From: TA-21 sp035620895
GTDB lineage: Archaea; Thermoproteota; Nitrososphaeria; Nitrososphaerales; Nitrososphaeraceae
Length of the DNA: 64,000 nt
Direction of reading: 5' to 3'
Assembly (NCBI GenBank): GCA_035620895.1
Contig: DASPFY010000001.1
Span: 59,234 to 123,233 of the forward strand
Shown here: positions 27,671 through 36,441 of the stretch, piece by piece
Layout: every line of letters starts with the position of its first letter
Numbering within the stretch: position 1 is the first letter of the stretch
Program-made: the position numbers and the translations under genes
Notes under the pieces: generated by a model
The model's input: the letters and a program-made list of their open reading frames with translations, nothing else
Told to the model about the DNA's origin: nothing
The model's database searches: none

Positions 27671-27958
27671 ATGAGACGATCTATGCTAGACATCCTAGCA
27701 TGTCCTATAGATAAGTACCATCCATTGGAATTGATTGAAATTGATACTGTTGAAGATAAAATTATTAATGAAAATGTGATAAAAGAAGGAGTGCTTTTTT
27801 GTTCGCAGTGTTCAAGGTTTTATCCTATTATTGAAGAAATTCCTGTTATGTTGCCAGATGAACTACGTGACAAAGAAAAAGATATTCAGTTTTTACAGAA
27901 ATGGCAGGAAAAAATTCCCTCCAAAATCATTAAAAATGGAAATCCTTGGCATTTGTAA
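27671..27958 (+). CDS. Trm112-like methyltransferase activator
   Basis: 95 residues of the Trm112p/DUF343 family: MLDILACPIDKYHPLELIEI, a single CP site, a central strand-helix region, LFCSQCSRFYPIIEEIPVMLP and a C-terminal helix. In archaea Trm112 partners and stabilises Trm9-, Mtq2- and Trm11-type methyltransferases. It sits between two sugar-nucleotide genes in the same direction, possibly co-transcribed without functional link. Confidence 0.88.
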   Translation: MRRSMLDILACPIDKYHPLELIEIDTVEDKIINENVIKEGVLFCSQCSRFYPIIEEIPVMLPDELRDKEKDIQFLQKWQEKIPSKIIKNGNPWHL

Positions 27959-28036
27959 AAGGGATTTGAGAATCGTGAAGGAACTATAAATTGGATATAG
28001 ATATAGCATGATATTAGATACAGGAGAAGGTAAAAT

Positions 28037-28528
28037 ATGGATATGAATAGTAATAATTTGATAAACTTTATTTCAGAAACTGCGAAAATAGGAAAGAACG
28101 TAAAGATTTGGCACTTCAGCTACATTGGTAACAATAGTGAGATAGGAGACAATGTTTCTATTGGTTCACTTGTGCATATCGATTATAATGTAAAAATAGG
28201 AGACAATACAAGAATTGAGGGATCTGTATATATTCCGCCGTTAACTACCATTGGAAAAAATGTGTTCATCGGACCTTGCGCGACATTTACAAATGATCCT
28301 TATCCAATGAGTCCAAAAATGACAGGAGTTGTAGTTGAGGATGGTGCGATAGTTGGGGGGAGAGCTGTATTTAAGGCCGGGATAACGGTTGGAAAAAACA
28401 GTGTAATTGCAATGGGAGCCGTTGTAACAAAAGATGTGCCTCCTAATGTTGTTGTAATGGGCCACCCGGCAACGGTAAGATATTCAAGAGAGGAATATGA
28501 TCAAAAGAAGAAGAAGTGGAATTCCTAG
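28037..28528 (+). CDS. Hexapeptide-repeat acyltransferase (WlbB-like)
   Basis: Left-handed beta-helix of [LIV]G-x4 repeats (AKIGKNVKIWHFSYIG, IGDNVSIGSLVHID, TTIGKNVFIGPCATFTNDPYP, VTVGKNSVIAMGAVVTKDV), closing with GHPATVRYS. The segment FTNDPYPMSP is typical of WlbB/WbpD N-acetyltransferases that modify UDP-3-amino sugars. Together with the dehydrogenase at 26653 it suggests decoration of surface or N-linked glycans. Start could be ATG 28037 or 28043. Confidence 0.88.
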   Translation: MDMNSNNLINFISETAKIGKNVKIWHFSYIGNNSEIGDNVSIGSLVHIDYNVKIGDNTRIEGSVYIPPLTTIGKNVFIGPCATFTNDPYPMSPKMTGVVVEDGAIVGGRAVFKAGITVGKNSVIAMGAVVTKDVPPNVVVMGHPATVRYSREEYDQKKKKWNS

Positions 28529-28575
28529 ATTCTAAAATCATTTAAGTAATCAAAAATAATAATTCTTGATTCATA

Positions 28576-28698
28576 TCATTCGATATTCATGACTTCTGTC
28601 CAACAATCATTGCAGAAATCCTCATCATTTACAATTTTTCGCTGAAGACTCGCATCTTTTTCGTCATATATTTTGAGACACATAACACAAATAGACAT
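28576..28698 (-). CDS. 40-aa zinc-knuckle protein
   Basis: ATG at 28698 gives 40 codons with two Cys pairs, CVMC (residues 4-7) and CNDC (29-32), separated by a charged helix (YDEKDASLQRKIVNDEDF). A typical small four-Cys zinc-ribbon protein. It lies alone in a gap between two plus-strand genes. Function unknown. Confidence 0.65.
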   Translation of the reverse strand: MSICVMCLKIYDEKDASLQRKIVNDEDFCNDCWTEVMNIE

Positions 28699-28846
28699 TG
28701 TATAAGGTACGTGCTTTTGACATATTAACATTGTGTAAAAATTTTATGATATTTGTTTGTTTTCTTAATTTATTATTCATATAATAGGAAACTGGCAATT
28801 GTTTGCTTTTAATTTATATTTATAAAAAATCACTACTCAACATAAT

Positions 28847-30133
28847 ATGCTCCCTAAACTACCACAATGGGGAATCAATCCTGTACCTACAAAACATAGA
28901 ATTCTTCGAGGTTTTGACTATTTCATTTTGTGGTCTAGTCTTGGCGTTGGTCTACTGGTTTTTTCTGCGGGATCTTTTTTATCCGAAACTCCTTTTTACC
29001 ATGCACTACTTGCAATCATAATTGGTTCAATTGCAGGTTCCGTTCTGCTGTCAATGGTTGGGAAAATAGGAAGCGATCATGCAGTACCATCTCTTATCGG
29101 AATACGACCGGCTTTTGGATTGTACGGATCATATCTTGCCGCTGTACTAAATATTATACAACTTATTGGCTGGACTACATTTGAAATTCTGATACTTTCT
29201 AAGGCAGCTGAACAATTAACAAATATGCATGTTACTTTTGTATGGAACATTATCTTTGGAGCAATTATTGCCTTGCTTGGTATATTTGGCCCTTTGTTCT
29301 TGGTAAAACAGTGGTTATCAAAGTTTGCAATATGGATAGTTTACGCTTCTTCAGCAATAATCTTGGTTACTTTACTATTTCAAAATCTTCCAAATGTGTT
29401 TTCCGGAGATGGTAAGGATATGTCGTTTTTTGTTGCGTTAGATATTGTAATTGCTATGCCTATCTCCTGGATGCCCCTTGTTTCAGATTATAACAGATTT
29501 GCAAAGACAAGTAAGGGTGCATTTATAGGCACTTTAATTGGATTTTCAATTACAAATATCATTTTTTATGTTGGAGGATTATTACTTGGAGTTGGAGACA
29601 TTTCATCCATCATCATATCTATTCAAGCAATTCTATTTGGTTTTATTCTGCTAGTTATGATTGTCGACGAGATAGATAATGCATTTGCAGATATATACTC
29701 TGCAGCAATTTCTTCCCAAAGTATCTTCCACAATCTAAATCAACGACATCTGATTATTGGATTCTCTATTGTAAGTACAATTTTGGCTATTTTTGTGTCG
29801 ATTGAAGGATATGAACAATTTTTGTTCTTGATAGGAGCTTTATTTATTCCCCTATTTGGAATCCTGTTAACTGACTATTTCGTAATTAAGCGTGGTAAAT
29901 ACCTGAATGATATGATGTATGGTAACAAGATAATCAAGATAGGATACCCTGCTATCATTGCGTGGGCTATTGGAGCCTTGCTGTATTATTTGCTTTCTCA
30001 ACTTTCGCCGATTTATTTAGCACAGCTACCAACAATAGGTTCCACGATACCAAGTTTGATAATCTCTTCACTATTATATCTGCTAATCACTAAACTTAAT
30101 CTAAAATTCAAAGTCGCCAAAACTACAATATGA
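28847..30133 (+). CDS. NCS1-family nucleobase/thiamine-precursor permease
   Basis: 428 residues with ~12 membrane helices. The first helix segment (FDYFILWSSLGVGLLVFSAG), GSDHAVPSLIGIRPAFGLYGSY-type loop and ISWMPLVSDYNRFAKTSKGA are hallmarks of the NCS1 cytosine/purine/allantoin/HMP permeases (CodB and CytX branch). CytX-like members import hydroxymethylpyrimidine, which would fit thiL and the thiamine-binding protein here, but uracil or cytosine is equally possible. A TATA-like TTTATATTTATAAA lies ~25 bases before the ATG. Confidence 0.88.
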   Translation: MLPKLPQWGINPVPTKHRILRGFDYFILWSSLGVGLLVFSAGSFLSETPFYHALLAIIIGSIAGSVLLSMVGKIGSDHAVPSLIGIRPAFGLYGSYLAAVLNIIQLIGWTTFEILILSKAAEQLTNMHVTFVWNIIFGAIIALLGIFGPLFLVKQWLSKFAIWIVYASSAIILVTLLFQNLPNVFSGDGKDMSFFVALDIVIAMPISWMPLVSDYNRFAKTSKGAFIGTLIGFSITNIIFYVGGLLLGVGDISSIIISIQAILFGFILLVMIVDEIDNAFADIYSAAISSQSIFHNLNQRHLIIGFSIVSTILAIFVSIEGYEQFLFLIGALFIPLFGILLTDYFVIKRGKYLNDMMYGNKIIKIGYPAIIAWAIGALLYYLLSQLSPIYLAQLPTIGSTIPSLIISSLLYLLITKLNLKFKVAKTTI

Positions 30134-30214
30134 TATTTGCCTTAATTAGATTTGTTCGGTCAATATTTTCCGTATACACTTTCTTTAAATCTAACTCTGA
30201 CTATTATTTGTTAA

Positions 30215-30541
30215 TTGTCTGCATGTAATGTTCATAAAAATTTTTTTGATGAAAATTGTCCTGATTGTAAATTAGAATATGCAGAATTAAAAGGTATAAC
30301 TCAGTCTAAAGCTCAAGAAGATGAGAAATCAGAAAAAAGAACAGATGAATCAACGTATAAAAAGTCATACAAAGAATTTCCTGAAGAGAGAGCAAAAAAG
30401 CTTTATGAAGAATTGTTGATACAATTTATGAGAACAAAATCAATCAACGAGGTGGAAGCAGCTAGAAGAGCAAGGCAAATTATCAGAAAGCAATGTGCAA
30501 TTAGAGGAATTAAAGTTTGGAGCTGGTTGAAAACAACATAA
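30215..30541 (+). CDS. Hypothetical charged protein with N-terminal zinc knuckle
   Basis: 108 residues. N-terminal Cys-x2-His...Cys-x2-Cys (ACNVHKNFFDENCPDC) could bind zinc, then a disordered Lys/Glu/Ser-rich linker and a C-terminal helical domain (RAKKLYEELLIQFMRTK, EVEAARRARQIIRKQC). Start TTG 30215. Lineage-specific; nucleic-acid binding is possible from the basic C-terminus. Confidence 0.7.
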   Translation: MSACNVHKNFFDENCPDCKLEYAELKGITQSKAQEDEKSEKRTDESTYKKSYKEFPEERAKKLYEELLIQFMRTKSINEVEAARRARQIIRKQCAIRGIKVWSWLKTT

Positions 30542-30695
30542 TACAATTAGCAGCATATGTTGGAATTGCAAGATTGGTGTAAATTTTTTTATTATCCATC
30601 TATATTTGAAAATAATTGCCGACCACTAGATAAAAGATTACTGATTGATAGCAAATATTTTATTTGTTTATTTCATATATCTACGTTAATTTCAA

Positions 30696-30851
30696 ATGGC
30701 ATTAGAAACGATAATAGATGAATTAGCCGAAATAGCACATATGGGTATCTCGTATATGTTGATAGGTTCTTTCGGATTTTTAAGCATCATCATTTTAAAT
30801 GGAATAATCAGATCCGGCCGCAAAGGCAAAAGAGATATGAACAAATCATAA
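30696..30851 (+). CDS. 51-aa single-pass membrane protein
   Basis: ATG at 30696 gives MALETIIDELAEIAHMG, then a membrane helix (YMLIGSFGFLSIIILNGII) and a basic tail (RSGRKGKRDMNKS). It ends 12 bases before the cyclase-family hydrolase, so the two are likely co-transcribed. The opposite-strand frame over the same bases has worse composition and is dismissed. Function unknown. Confidence 0.65.
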   Translation: MALETIIDELAEIAHMGISYMLIGSFGFLSIIILNGIIRSGRKGKRDMNKS

Positions 30852-30863
30852 CTAGGTACTGCA

Positions 30864-31517
30864 TTGATGATACTGGACTTAACCAGAGAAATAAGTGCTG
30901 ACACCAAAGTCTTTCCAGGTTCGCCATTACCTAAATTTATTACATGGACTAAAATGGATGTGCATAACTATTATTCAGAAGTAATCTTTATGAGTACTCA
31001 TACAGGCACTCATATGGATGCTCCGTCTCATTTTGTGAATGATGTTTCATCAATTGATAAAATATCAGTTAACAGATTCATTTCAAATGCTCTCCTTATT
31101 AAAATAGAGAAGGATTCAGACGAATTAATAACTGCTAGTGAAATAGAAGCATCCAAGGTAAAGATATTGGAGGGCGACACTATTGTTTTTTCTACTCTAT
31201 GGGAGAAGAAGGTGGACAAGGATTATTTTTTCAGTCACAGTCCTGGCCTTTCAGAAGGTGCTGCGAAATATCTCATTGATAAGAAAGTGAACGCTGTATG
31301 TATAGACTCACCCAGCATCGACAGGGGTTCTGATAGTAATTTTCCTGTACATAAATTATTATTATCTAGGGAAATATTGATTGTCGAGAACCTTTGTAAT
31401 TTGAGTAAATTAAACAGCAAGAATTTTACTCTGATAATGATACCACTGAAATTATCTGGAGCATCTGGATCTCCCATAAGAGCCATCGCTATTGATAAGA
31501 ATTTTTCAGGCCACTAA
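30864..31517 (+). CDS. Cyclase-family metal-dependent hydrolase (kynurenine formamidase-like)
   Basis: 217 residues with the PF04199 signature HTGTHMDAPSHF (residues ~48-59), whose His and Asp residues bind the metal, and a matching N-terminal LDLTREISADTKVFPGSPLP. The C-terminal GASGSPIRAIAI is also typical. Characterised relatives are arylformamidases and isatin hydrolases; the substrate here is unknown. The start could be the second Met (30867). Confidence 0.88.
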   Translation: MMILDLTREISADTKVFPGSPLPKFITWTKMDVHNYYSEVIFMSTHTGTHMDAPSHFVNDVSSIDKISVNRFISNALLIKIEKDSDELITASEIEASKVKILEGDTIVFSTLWEKKVDKDYFFSHSPGLSEGAAKYLIDKKVNAVCIDSPSIDRGSDSNFPVHKLLLSREILIVENLCNLSKLNSKNFTLIMIPLKLSGASGSPIRAIAIDKNFSGH

Positions 31518-31632
31518 AAAATAAAATATAACATTGATAATCGATACCCCCGAAATTATGAGAAAATAACAGTATTGAATATCTCAATTCTACATCGAGT
31601 TTTAATACTCCTTAAAAGTATAATGTATTAGT

Positions 31633-31905
31633 ATGCCAACAGCTTATGTTTTAATAAATTGTGATCTGGGCTCTGAAGAGGAGATATTACAGGAAATTAG
31701 AAAGCTCCCTGGAGTTAGTGAAGTAAGTGGAGTATATGGAGTATATGACATAATTGTAAAAATTTCTGCAGATACTATGGATAAACTCAGAGAAACAATA
31801 ACATGGCATGTCAGAAGGATAGATAAGGTTAGATCCACGCTGACGATGATAGTAATTGAAGGTCAGGCAGGAAAGGATAAAAAAAATCAACCAAACATGT
31901 TCTGA
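31633..31905 (+). CDS. Stand-alone Lrp/AsnC ligand-binding (RAM) protein
   Basis: 90 residues forming only the alpha-beta sandwich RAM domain (AYVLINCDLGSEEEILQEIR, VYGVYDIIVKI, LTMIVIEGQ) with no helix-turn-helix. Such proteins bind amino acids and co-assemble with full Lrp regulators. The stop overlaps the converging class V aminotransferase gene by 19 bases. Confidence 0.88.
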   Translation: MPTAYVLINCDLGSEEEILQEIRKLPGVSEVSGVYGVYDIIVKISADTMDKLRETITWHVRRIDKVRSTLTMIVIEGQAGKDKKNQPNMF

Positions 31906-33092
31906 ATATTTTTAATATTTTGAACAAGAGTGGATACCTCGTTTGTGGTATTGAAAAAATGTGGAGATGCTCTTACCGCTTTTTTCTTTCCCCCACCAAC
32001 GATGTCCCTCTCTGCAACAATTATTCCATTTTTTTCCAATCTGGATACCATAACCTTTGGGCTCACTGAATCTATGGCAAAAGATACTATTGATGACCTG
32101 AGCTTCTCATCTTTGGGTCCAAATATCGAGATACCAGGTATCGTTCTTATCTCCTCAATTATTTCATTGGCCACTTTCATATTCATTTTTCTTATTTCAT
32201 TAACACCCAAGCGTTGAATGTACTTTAATGAAGATGCAAGGCCAGCAATTCCAACATAGTTTCTAAAGCCTGTTTGAAATTTTTGGGGTGATTCAGAATA
32301 AACTAGATTTTTTTCACCAGTAATAATTGCAGATTCCCCTCCGATATACTTCGGAGTTAGCAGTGAGGCAGATTCTTTCTTACAATAAAATATCCCAATC
32401 CCCGGTGGGCCGCATATCCACTTGAAACCAGGAAAAGCTAGGAAATCACAACCAATTTTTTTTACATCCACGTTAATTGTACCAACAGACTGAGCAGCGT
32501 CTATCGAATATAGCAAATTTTGCCTCCTCGCAATTTTGCCTACTTCTTCAACTGGCATTATCGCCCCGCTATTATAAAGAACATGACTTAGGGTTATCAG
32601 CCTTGTATTCTTGGTTTTTGCGATTTTACCAATTTTGTCAAGATCGAAGAACCCATTTTTATCAATCTTTATCTCTTCCAATATTACACCATACTTTTTA
32701 GAAATATTCAGCCATGGGAAGTAATTAGCATAGTGTTCATGAAGACCGCCTCGGGTGATAACAATGTCAGATTTTTTCCACTTAAAACCTGATGCTACAT
32801 AATTTAATCCCTCGGTAGTACTTTGAGTGAAGATTATTTCTTCTGGCTCACAGTTGATGAGCTGGCTTAGAATAATTCGAAGATCTTTCATTAGCGACGT
32901 AATGTACTCTTGAACAGAGCTCGAGTCAGGTCCTTCTTCTGAGCATCTCACTAGAAAATCAGTAATTGACTTTATTGTGGATAATGGTGTTGGTGCAAAC
33001 GATCCACAATTCATATAGATCTTCTTTTTCGTGACTGGAAAATCCTTACGTATTATATCGATATCGTTTTCCTTTGCTTCATCATAATCCAT
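31887..33092 (-). CDS. Class V PLP aminotransferase (isopenicillin N epimerase-like branch)
   Basis: 401 residues, fold type I PLP enzyme: IYMNCGSFAPTPLST start, FTQSTTEGLNYV, SIDAAQSVGTINVDVKKIGCD with PLP Asp, and the PLP Lys in FPGFKWICGPPGIGIF. The C-terminal loop that carries the catalytic Cys in NifS/SufS desulfurases reads VRASPHFFNTTNEV without Cys, so desulfurase activity is unlikely. The reaction is unknown. ATG start follows an AT-rich stretch with TATA-like elements. Confidence 0.85.
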   Translation of the reverse strand: MDYDEAKENDIDIIRKDFPVTKKKIYMNCGSFAPTPLSTIKSITDFLVRCSEEGPDSSSVQEYITSLMKDLRIILSQLINCEPEEIIFTQSTTEGLNYVASGFKWKKSDIVITRGGLHEHYANYFPWLNISKKYGVILEEIKIDKNGFFDLDKIGKIAKTKNTRLITLSHVLYNSGAIMPVEEVGKIARRQNLLYSIDAAQSVGTINVDVKKIGCDFLAFPGFKWICGPPGIGIFYCKKESASLLTPKYIGGESAIITGEKNLVYSESPQKFQTGFRNYVGIAGLASSLKYIQRLGVNEIRKMNMKVANEIIEEIRTIPGISIFGPKDEKLRSSIVSFAIDSVSPKVMVSRLEKNGIIVAERDIVGGGKKKAVRASPHFFNTTNEVSTLVQNIKNIQNMFG

Positions 33093-33355
33093 TATAACCC
33101 CTTTTAATAATTCATTATAATAAAATTATGATTAAGTTATGAATATTTATACATAAATTATATAAAAAAGAATCTTTATTAGGAAATTGCAGTCTTGACT
33201 TTTAAAGTTTACCTACCTAATGAGGGTTGTTATTCCTCCAAAACACAACAACGAGATGGAATTTATTGCTCCATAATATCAATGAGATTCAACTACTTAT
33301 CTTTATAAACAATCTAGATTGAACTGATGCTTGGTACAATACCGGTTTAATTGCA

Positions 33356-33778
33356 ATGTTGGCCATCAATAGAATTGTAAGTATAATAGACGATGACCCG
33401 AGTACAACTCTGTTTTTTCGCGAAGCATTGAGGGGGTTCCCGGGAATTACTGTAGTTGATTTTACTGATCCTATTTTGGCCCTAGAACATTTTCAAAAGT
33501 ATGATTATGCCTATGTCTTAGTAATATGTGATTTTAAAATGGCTGGTTTGGATGGTATTAGTTTATTGAAAAATATAAAAGAATCCAATCGATTTGTAAG
33601 AACGATATTAATAACTGCGGCGTTTAGAATCGATGATAATCTACTTCGGGAATATACTAAAAAGAGAATCGTAGATGCTTTTGTTCAGAAGCCAATAGCC
33701 TTACACGATTTTCTCAAAGAAGTAGATACGCAATTGAGTTATTACGAAGACCAAAAGAAATTTGTACCTATCAACTAG
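33356..33778 (+). CDS. Single-domain response regulator
   Basis: 140 residues, CheY-like receiver only: acidic pocket IIDDDP (residues ~10-15), phospho-acceptor Asp in VICDFKMAGLDG, Thr/Ser position in ILITAAF and conserved Lys in VQKPIALHDF. No output domain. A paralogue of the partial gene at 1-268. No histidine kinase is adjacent, so it may serve a distant hub kinase. Confidence 0.92.
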   Translation: MLAINRIVSIIDDDPSTTLFFREALRGFPGITVVDFTDPILALEHFQKYDYAYVLVICDFKMAGLDGISLLKNIKESNRFVRTILITAAFRIDDNLLREYTKKRIVDAFVQKPIALHDFLKEVDTQLSYYEDQKKFVPIN

Positions 33779-33897
33779 AAGCATATAATCCCCTTCCCCT
33801 CTTAGTGTTTTAGATTTTAAAACCTTGTTCACGATATTGAATTTATGGGTCGAACAATACCTTCATATCGTATTGCAATAGAAATGGAAAGAAACAA

Positions 33898-34089
33898 ATG
33901 GAAAATATTAGGCAGCAACTAAATAAGAAAGATAAGAAGACCTTTGACCAAATGCTTGACTATTCACGCCTTTATAATTCTGCGGGTAGTAACGCTTGTA
34001 GATCGCAATTGATTCATCCGATTTTAATGTCGATAATATTTGAACATTACAAGCAATTAAATAAAATTATAGACCAAGTAGAAAAATAA
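33898..34089 (+). CDS. Hypothetical protein, 63 aa
   Basis: Helical, basic (MENIRQQLNKKDKKTFDQML, then RLYNSAGSNACRSQ and HPILMSIIFEHYKQLNK). ATG start. A 43-codon ORF begins one base after its stop, suggesting a two-gene unit. I do not recognise it. Confidence 0.6.
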   Translation: MENIRQQLNKKDKKTFDQMLDYSRLYNSAGSNACRSQLIHPILMSIIFEHYKQLNKIIDQVEK

Positions 34090-34221
34090 ATGATCATCAA
34101 GGTATTGTCCTTCTTAAATTCGTTTTTTTTGTTGCTGGCTCTTAATGCTGTAGAGCGAACAATTCAAGACAAAACTCGTTTTCGTTATTACGATGATTCG
34201 GATGAGATTAAGATAGTGTAG
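34090..34221 (+). CDS. Putative 43-aa protein with hydrophobic start
   Basis: ATG at 34090 directly follows the previous TAA. The N-terminus is hydrophobic (VLSFLNSFFLLLALNAV), the rest polar (QDKTRFRYYDDSDEIKIV). It could be a small membrane-tethered protein coupled to its upstream neighbour. Support is codon composition and spacing only. Confidence 0.4.
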   Translation: MIIKVLSFLNSFFLLLALNAVERTIQDKTRFRYYDDSDEIKIV

Positions 34222-34437
34222 CGTTACTTTTCATTTAATATTATAATTAGGTTTGAATGAAAGAATAATTATTAATTTATTGAATTAATTTCTTCAAGTG
34301 AGTAATAGCCTGAATTTTTTATATCTAAAACTTAGGTATTATTTTACAATAAGAAATTAACTTATCAGACAATAAGCAAGGCTCATATACTGTCGCAATA
34401 GATATCGTGCTAAGTTGAATACACGAACATATTGACA

Positions 34438-34728
34438 ATGTTTCTTATCGCAACTGCAATAACAATGGCGACAGTGACGGCAATTGGCACTTTAAATCTA
34501 GCCACTGTTAGCGCCGCGAAGTGCAGCAATCCATTACCCTGTGATGGATGGGGAGACAGTACCAATGACGCAGCAACAGAAGACGGTAAAGCAGTCGGTG
34601 AACACACTAAGGATGCAGATGATAAAGACGGGCCGGGACGTGATGGTCTAGGACCTTTCGCAGAGGAACAAACAGGTAACAAGAATCCGTCAGACCTAGG
34701 TGACGCAGTAGGCGGAGAACTTCCGTAA
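34438..34728 (+). CDS. Small secreted acidic protein
   Basis: A signal peptide (LIATAITMATVTAIGTLNLATVSA) is followed by a ~65-residue acidic, Gly/Asp-rich mature chain (GDSTNDAATEDGKAVGEHTK, then DADDKDGPGRDGLGPF) that is probably disordered. The two Cys (KCSNPLPCDGWG) lie at its start. The gene is visibly richer in G and C than its surroundings. Start ATG 34438; a TTG two codons earlier is possible. Role unknown. Confidence 0.7.
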   Translation: MFLIATAITMATVTAIGTLNLATVSAAKCSNPLPCDGWGDSTNDAATEDGKAVGEHTKDADDKDGPGRDGLGPFAEEQTGNKNPSDLGDAVGGELP

Positions 34729-34827
34729 AAAGAACCACTAACCCACATTCTTTTTTCTTTCTAAAATATGATATTGAACTAATTCATGCATTTTAGAGTC
34801 TAAATTAAATGTCATATTCAATTGCTA

Positions 34828-34937
34828 GAAAAAGTAAATTTTTTATTTCCCATCTCATCAGATTATATTCCTTCTTTCAATAGGCCTAGTGGGAGGAAAG
34901 GATTGATTTTTCTAAGCAGTTTCGATCTTCCCATCAG
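34828..34937. repeat. ~110-bp dispersed repeat with hairpin, copy 1
   Basis: Near-copy of 36008-36112. Both share the head GAAAAAGTAAATTTTTTATT (one A fewer in copy 2), a core with TCCTTCTTT and TAGGCCT, and a terminal hairpin. Here GCCTAGTGGGAGGA (34884-34897) pairs with TCTTCCCATCAGGC (34926-34939). A T-rich stretch follows, terminator-like. No ORF inside. Confidence 0.8.
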
Positions 34938-35118
34938 GCTTTAATTTTTTTATAATTTATTATATTATACCTATAACTTGCCGTCTTGATTCTTGGAGAT
35001 CTATTGAGTCGAAATCCTAGTACTTATTTCGGATTTTTTTTCCAGAAATTTTAAGAGTATTAACTACATTATAGTGATTACTGGAACGATCTTCGAAAAA
35101 TACGGTGAATTTAGATAA

Positions 35119-35214
35119 ATGAAAGATTTTACCATGAATTGGAAACAAGCAATAATCTTAATTGCTGCTATTACAATAACCCTTTTTATAGTAAGAAGTA
35201 TGTTAGGGATTTAA
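35119..35214 (+). CDS. Putative 31-aa membrane peptide
   Basis: ATG at 35119 gives MKDFTMNWKQ, one membrane helix (AIILIAAITITLFIV) and a short tail to TAA 35214. It converges with the zinc-ribbon membrane protein that ends at 35224. Small size makes this uncertain, but composition is as in other small membrane proteins here. Confidence 0.45.
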   Translation: MKDFTMNWKQAIILIAAITITLFIVRSMLGI

Positions 35215-35223
35215 TTCTATATA

Positions 35224-35574
35224 TCATACAGGTCTCACTCCCTTTGAACCGCAGTTAGGACATGCAATTTCATTGTGCTCGTTACCACAATTAATGCAAG
35301 AGAACTTCAAGGGTTGATATTCCGAACCATTAATACCTGTCCGAGGACCAAAACCAGAGGAGGACATGGATTTGTACCAACCCTTTATTCCTCCCATACC
35401 TGCCTTTCTTAATGCCCTATCGTTTCTATAAATGGCAAGACCGAAAATCGCAATCATGGATACAATGAATGATATGGGAAATGGTAAAACCATATGCAAA
35501 ATAATAATTATGGCCAAGGATATCGGTAACCAAATTAGAGAATTCCATATAGCAGCATTGTTGCCGTCAGCCAT
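35224..35574 (-). CDS. Membrane protein with C-terminal zinc ribbon
   Basis: Two membrane helices (SLIWLPISLAIIIILHMVL, PISFIVSMIAIFGLAIY) precede a basic/Gly loop and a C-terminal zinc ribbon, CINC then CPNC (residues ~93-110). ATG start. Cytosolic zinc domain expected. Function unknown. Confidence 0.8.
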   Translation of the reverse strand: MADGNNAAIWNSLIWLPISLAIIIILHMVLPFPISFIVSMIAIFGLAIYRNDRALRKAGMGGIKGWYKSMSSSGFGPRTGINGSEYQPLKFSCINCGNEHNEIACPNCGSKGVRPV

Positions 35575-35847
35575 AACATTATTCTCATCTTATCATATTT
35601 AAATGGCAACCACCTTACCTCGACAAGCGAGCATTCCACATACTAGGATGGTCATATTCTGAATTCCTCTGAGAGAATTATCAAGGTTTAAAAGAGAACG
35701 TTTGGAAAATCTTATAGTCGATCAACTTTCTTTAGGTTGTCTTAACAAATTTGCACCTAATGGGTATTCTCTTAAATTCTGTATGGATGTCAACACTGTA
35801 GTAATGGATAAAAATATCCCTTTAGTAGGTAGACGAGTGAATTTAAA

Positions 35848-36009
35848 ATGAGATATAGACATTATTTTAAGTGTTCAGGATGTGGATCCGTTTCTTCTTA
35901 TTTATCAAAGTATGAGGTATATGATAAGATGGAAGCAACTTTTGAAACTTCTTGTCTATGTGGAAAGAATTTGCATAGTTATCTTGATTCAAAGATAATC
36001 CGTAACTGA
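35848..36009 (+). CDS. 53-aa zinc-ribbon protein
   Basis: ATG at 35848 gives MRYRHYFKCSGCGSVSSYLS, then a helix and SCLCGKNLHSYLD, i.e. Cys-x2-Cys and Cys-x1-Cys, a small zinc ribbon. The stop codon touches the start of the second hairpin repeat (36008). Function unknown. Confidence 0.6.
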   Translation: MRYRHYFKCSGCGSVSSYLSKYEVYDKMEATFETSCLCGKNLHSYLDSKIIRN

Positions 36010-36112
36010 AAAGTAAATTTTTTATTTCACATTTGATCAGATTAAGTTCCTTCTTTTAATAGGCCTGATGGGAGGAAGGATTATTTTTCTAACCAGTCCG
36101 CCTTTCCATCAG
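36008..36112. repeat. ~105-bp dispersed repeat with hairpin, copy 2
   Basis: Second copy of the 34828-34937 repeat. CTGATGG and CCATCAG form the stem base here, where copy 1 uses GCCTAGTGGG and CCCATCAGGC; several differences preserve pairing. It begins at the stop codon of the 53-aa protein. Confidence 0.8.
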
Positions 36113-36441
36113 ACTCCAAATTGTTCGGTAAGAATCTTTGAAAACTCTGATATCGCTGACTATCCTATTGAAACGCAAGTCCCATAGGACTATCCATTCA
36201 CTGATGGGCTTATTTATCAACTATGATTCATTGGCCCACCAGTGTTTAACTCTTTTATAATTAATTAGAGATAACTTCCCAAGGATATAAAATCCCAACA
36301 ATGCGAAACACGTCCTTGTGTGTCGCCGCAGCATTACTAAATTGAATTGAATCAGTCTATTATTATTTTTGATATCAGAATCTGGACATATTGAAGAGCC
36401 ATAGTAAAATAAAAAAGGGAAGGGCAATTATGACTTGTTGT

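Noticed and set aside
36221..36427. 68-codon minus-strand frame
   Set aside because: Mixed aromatic and basic composition without domain, signal or neighbour support; I cannot tell it from chance.
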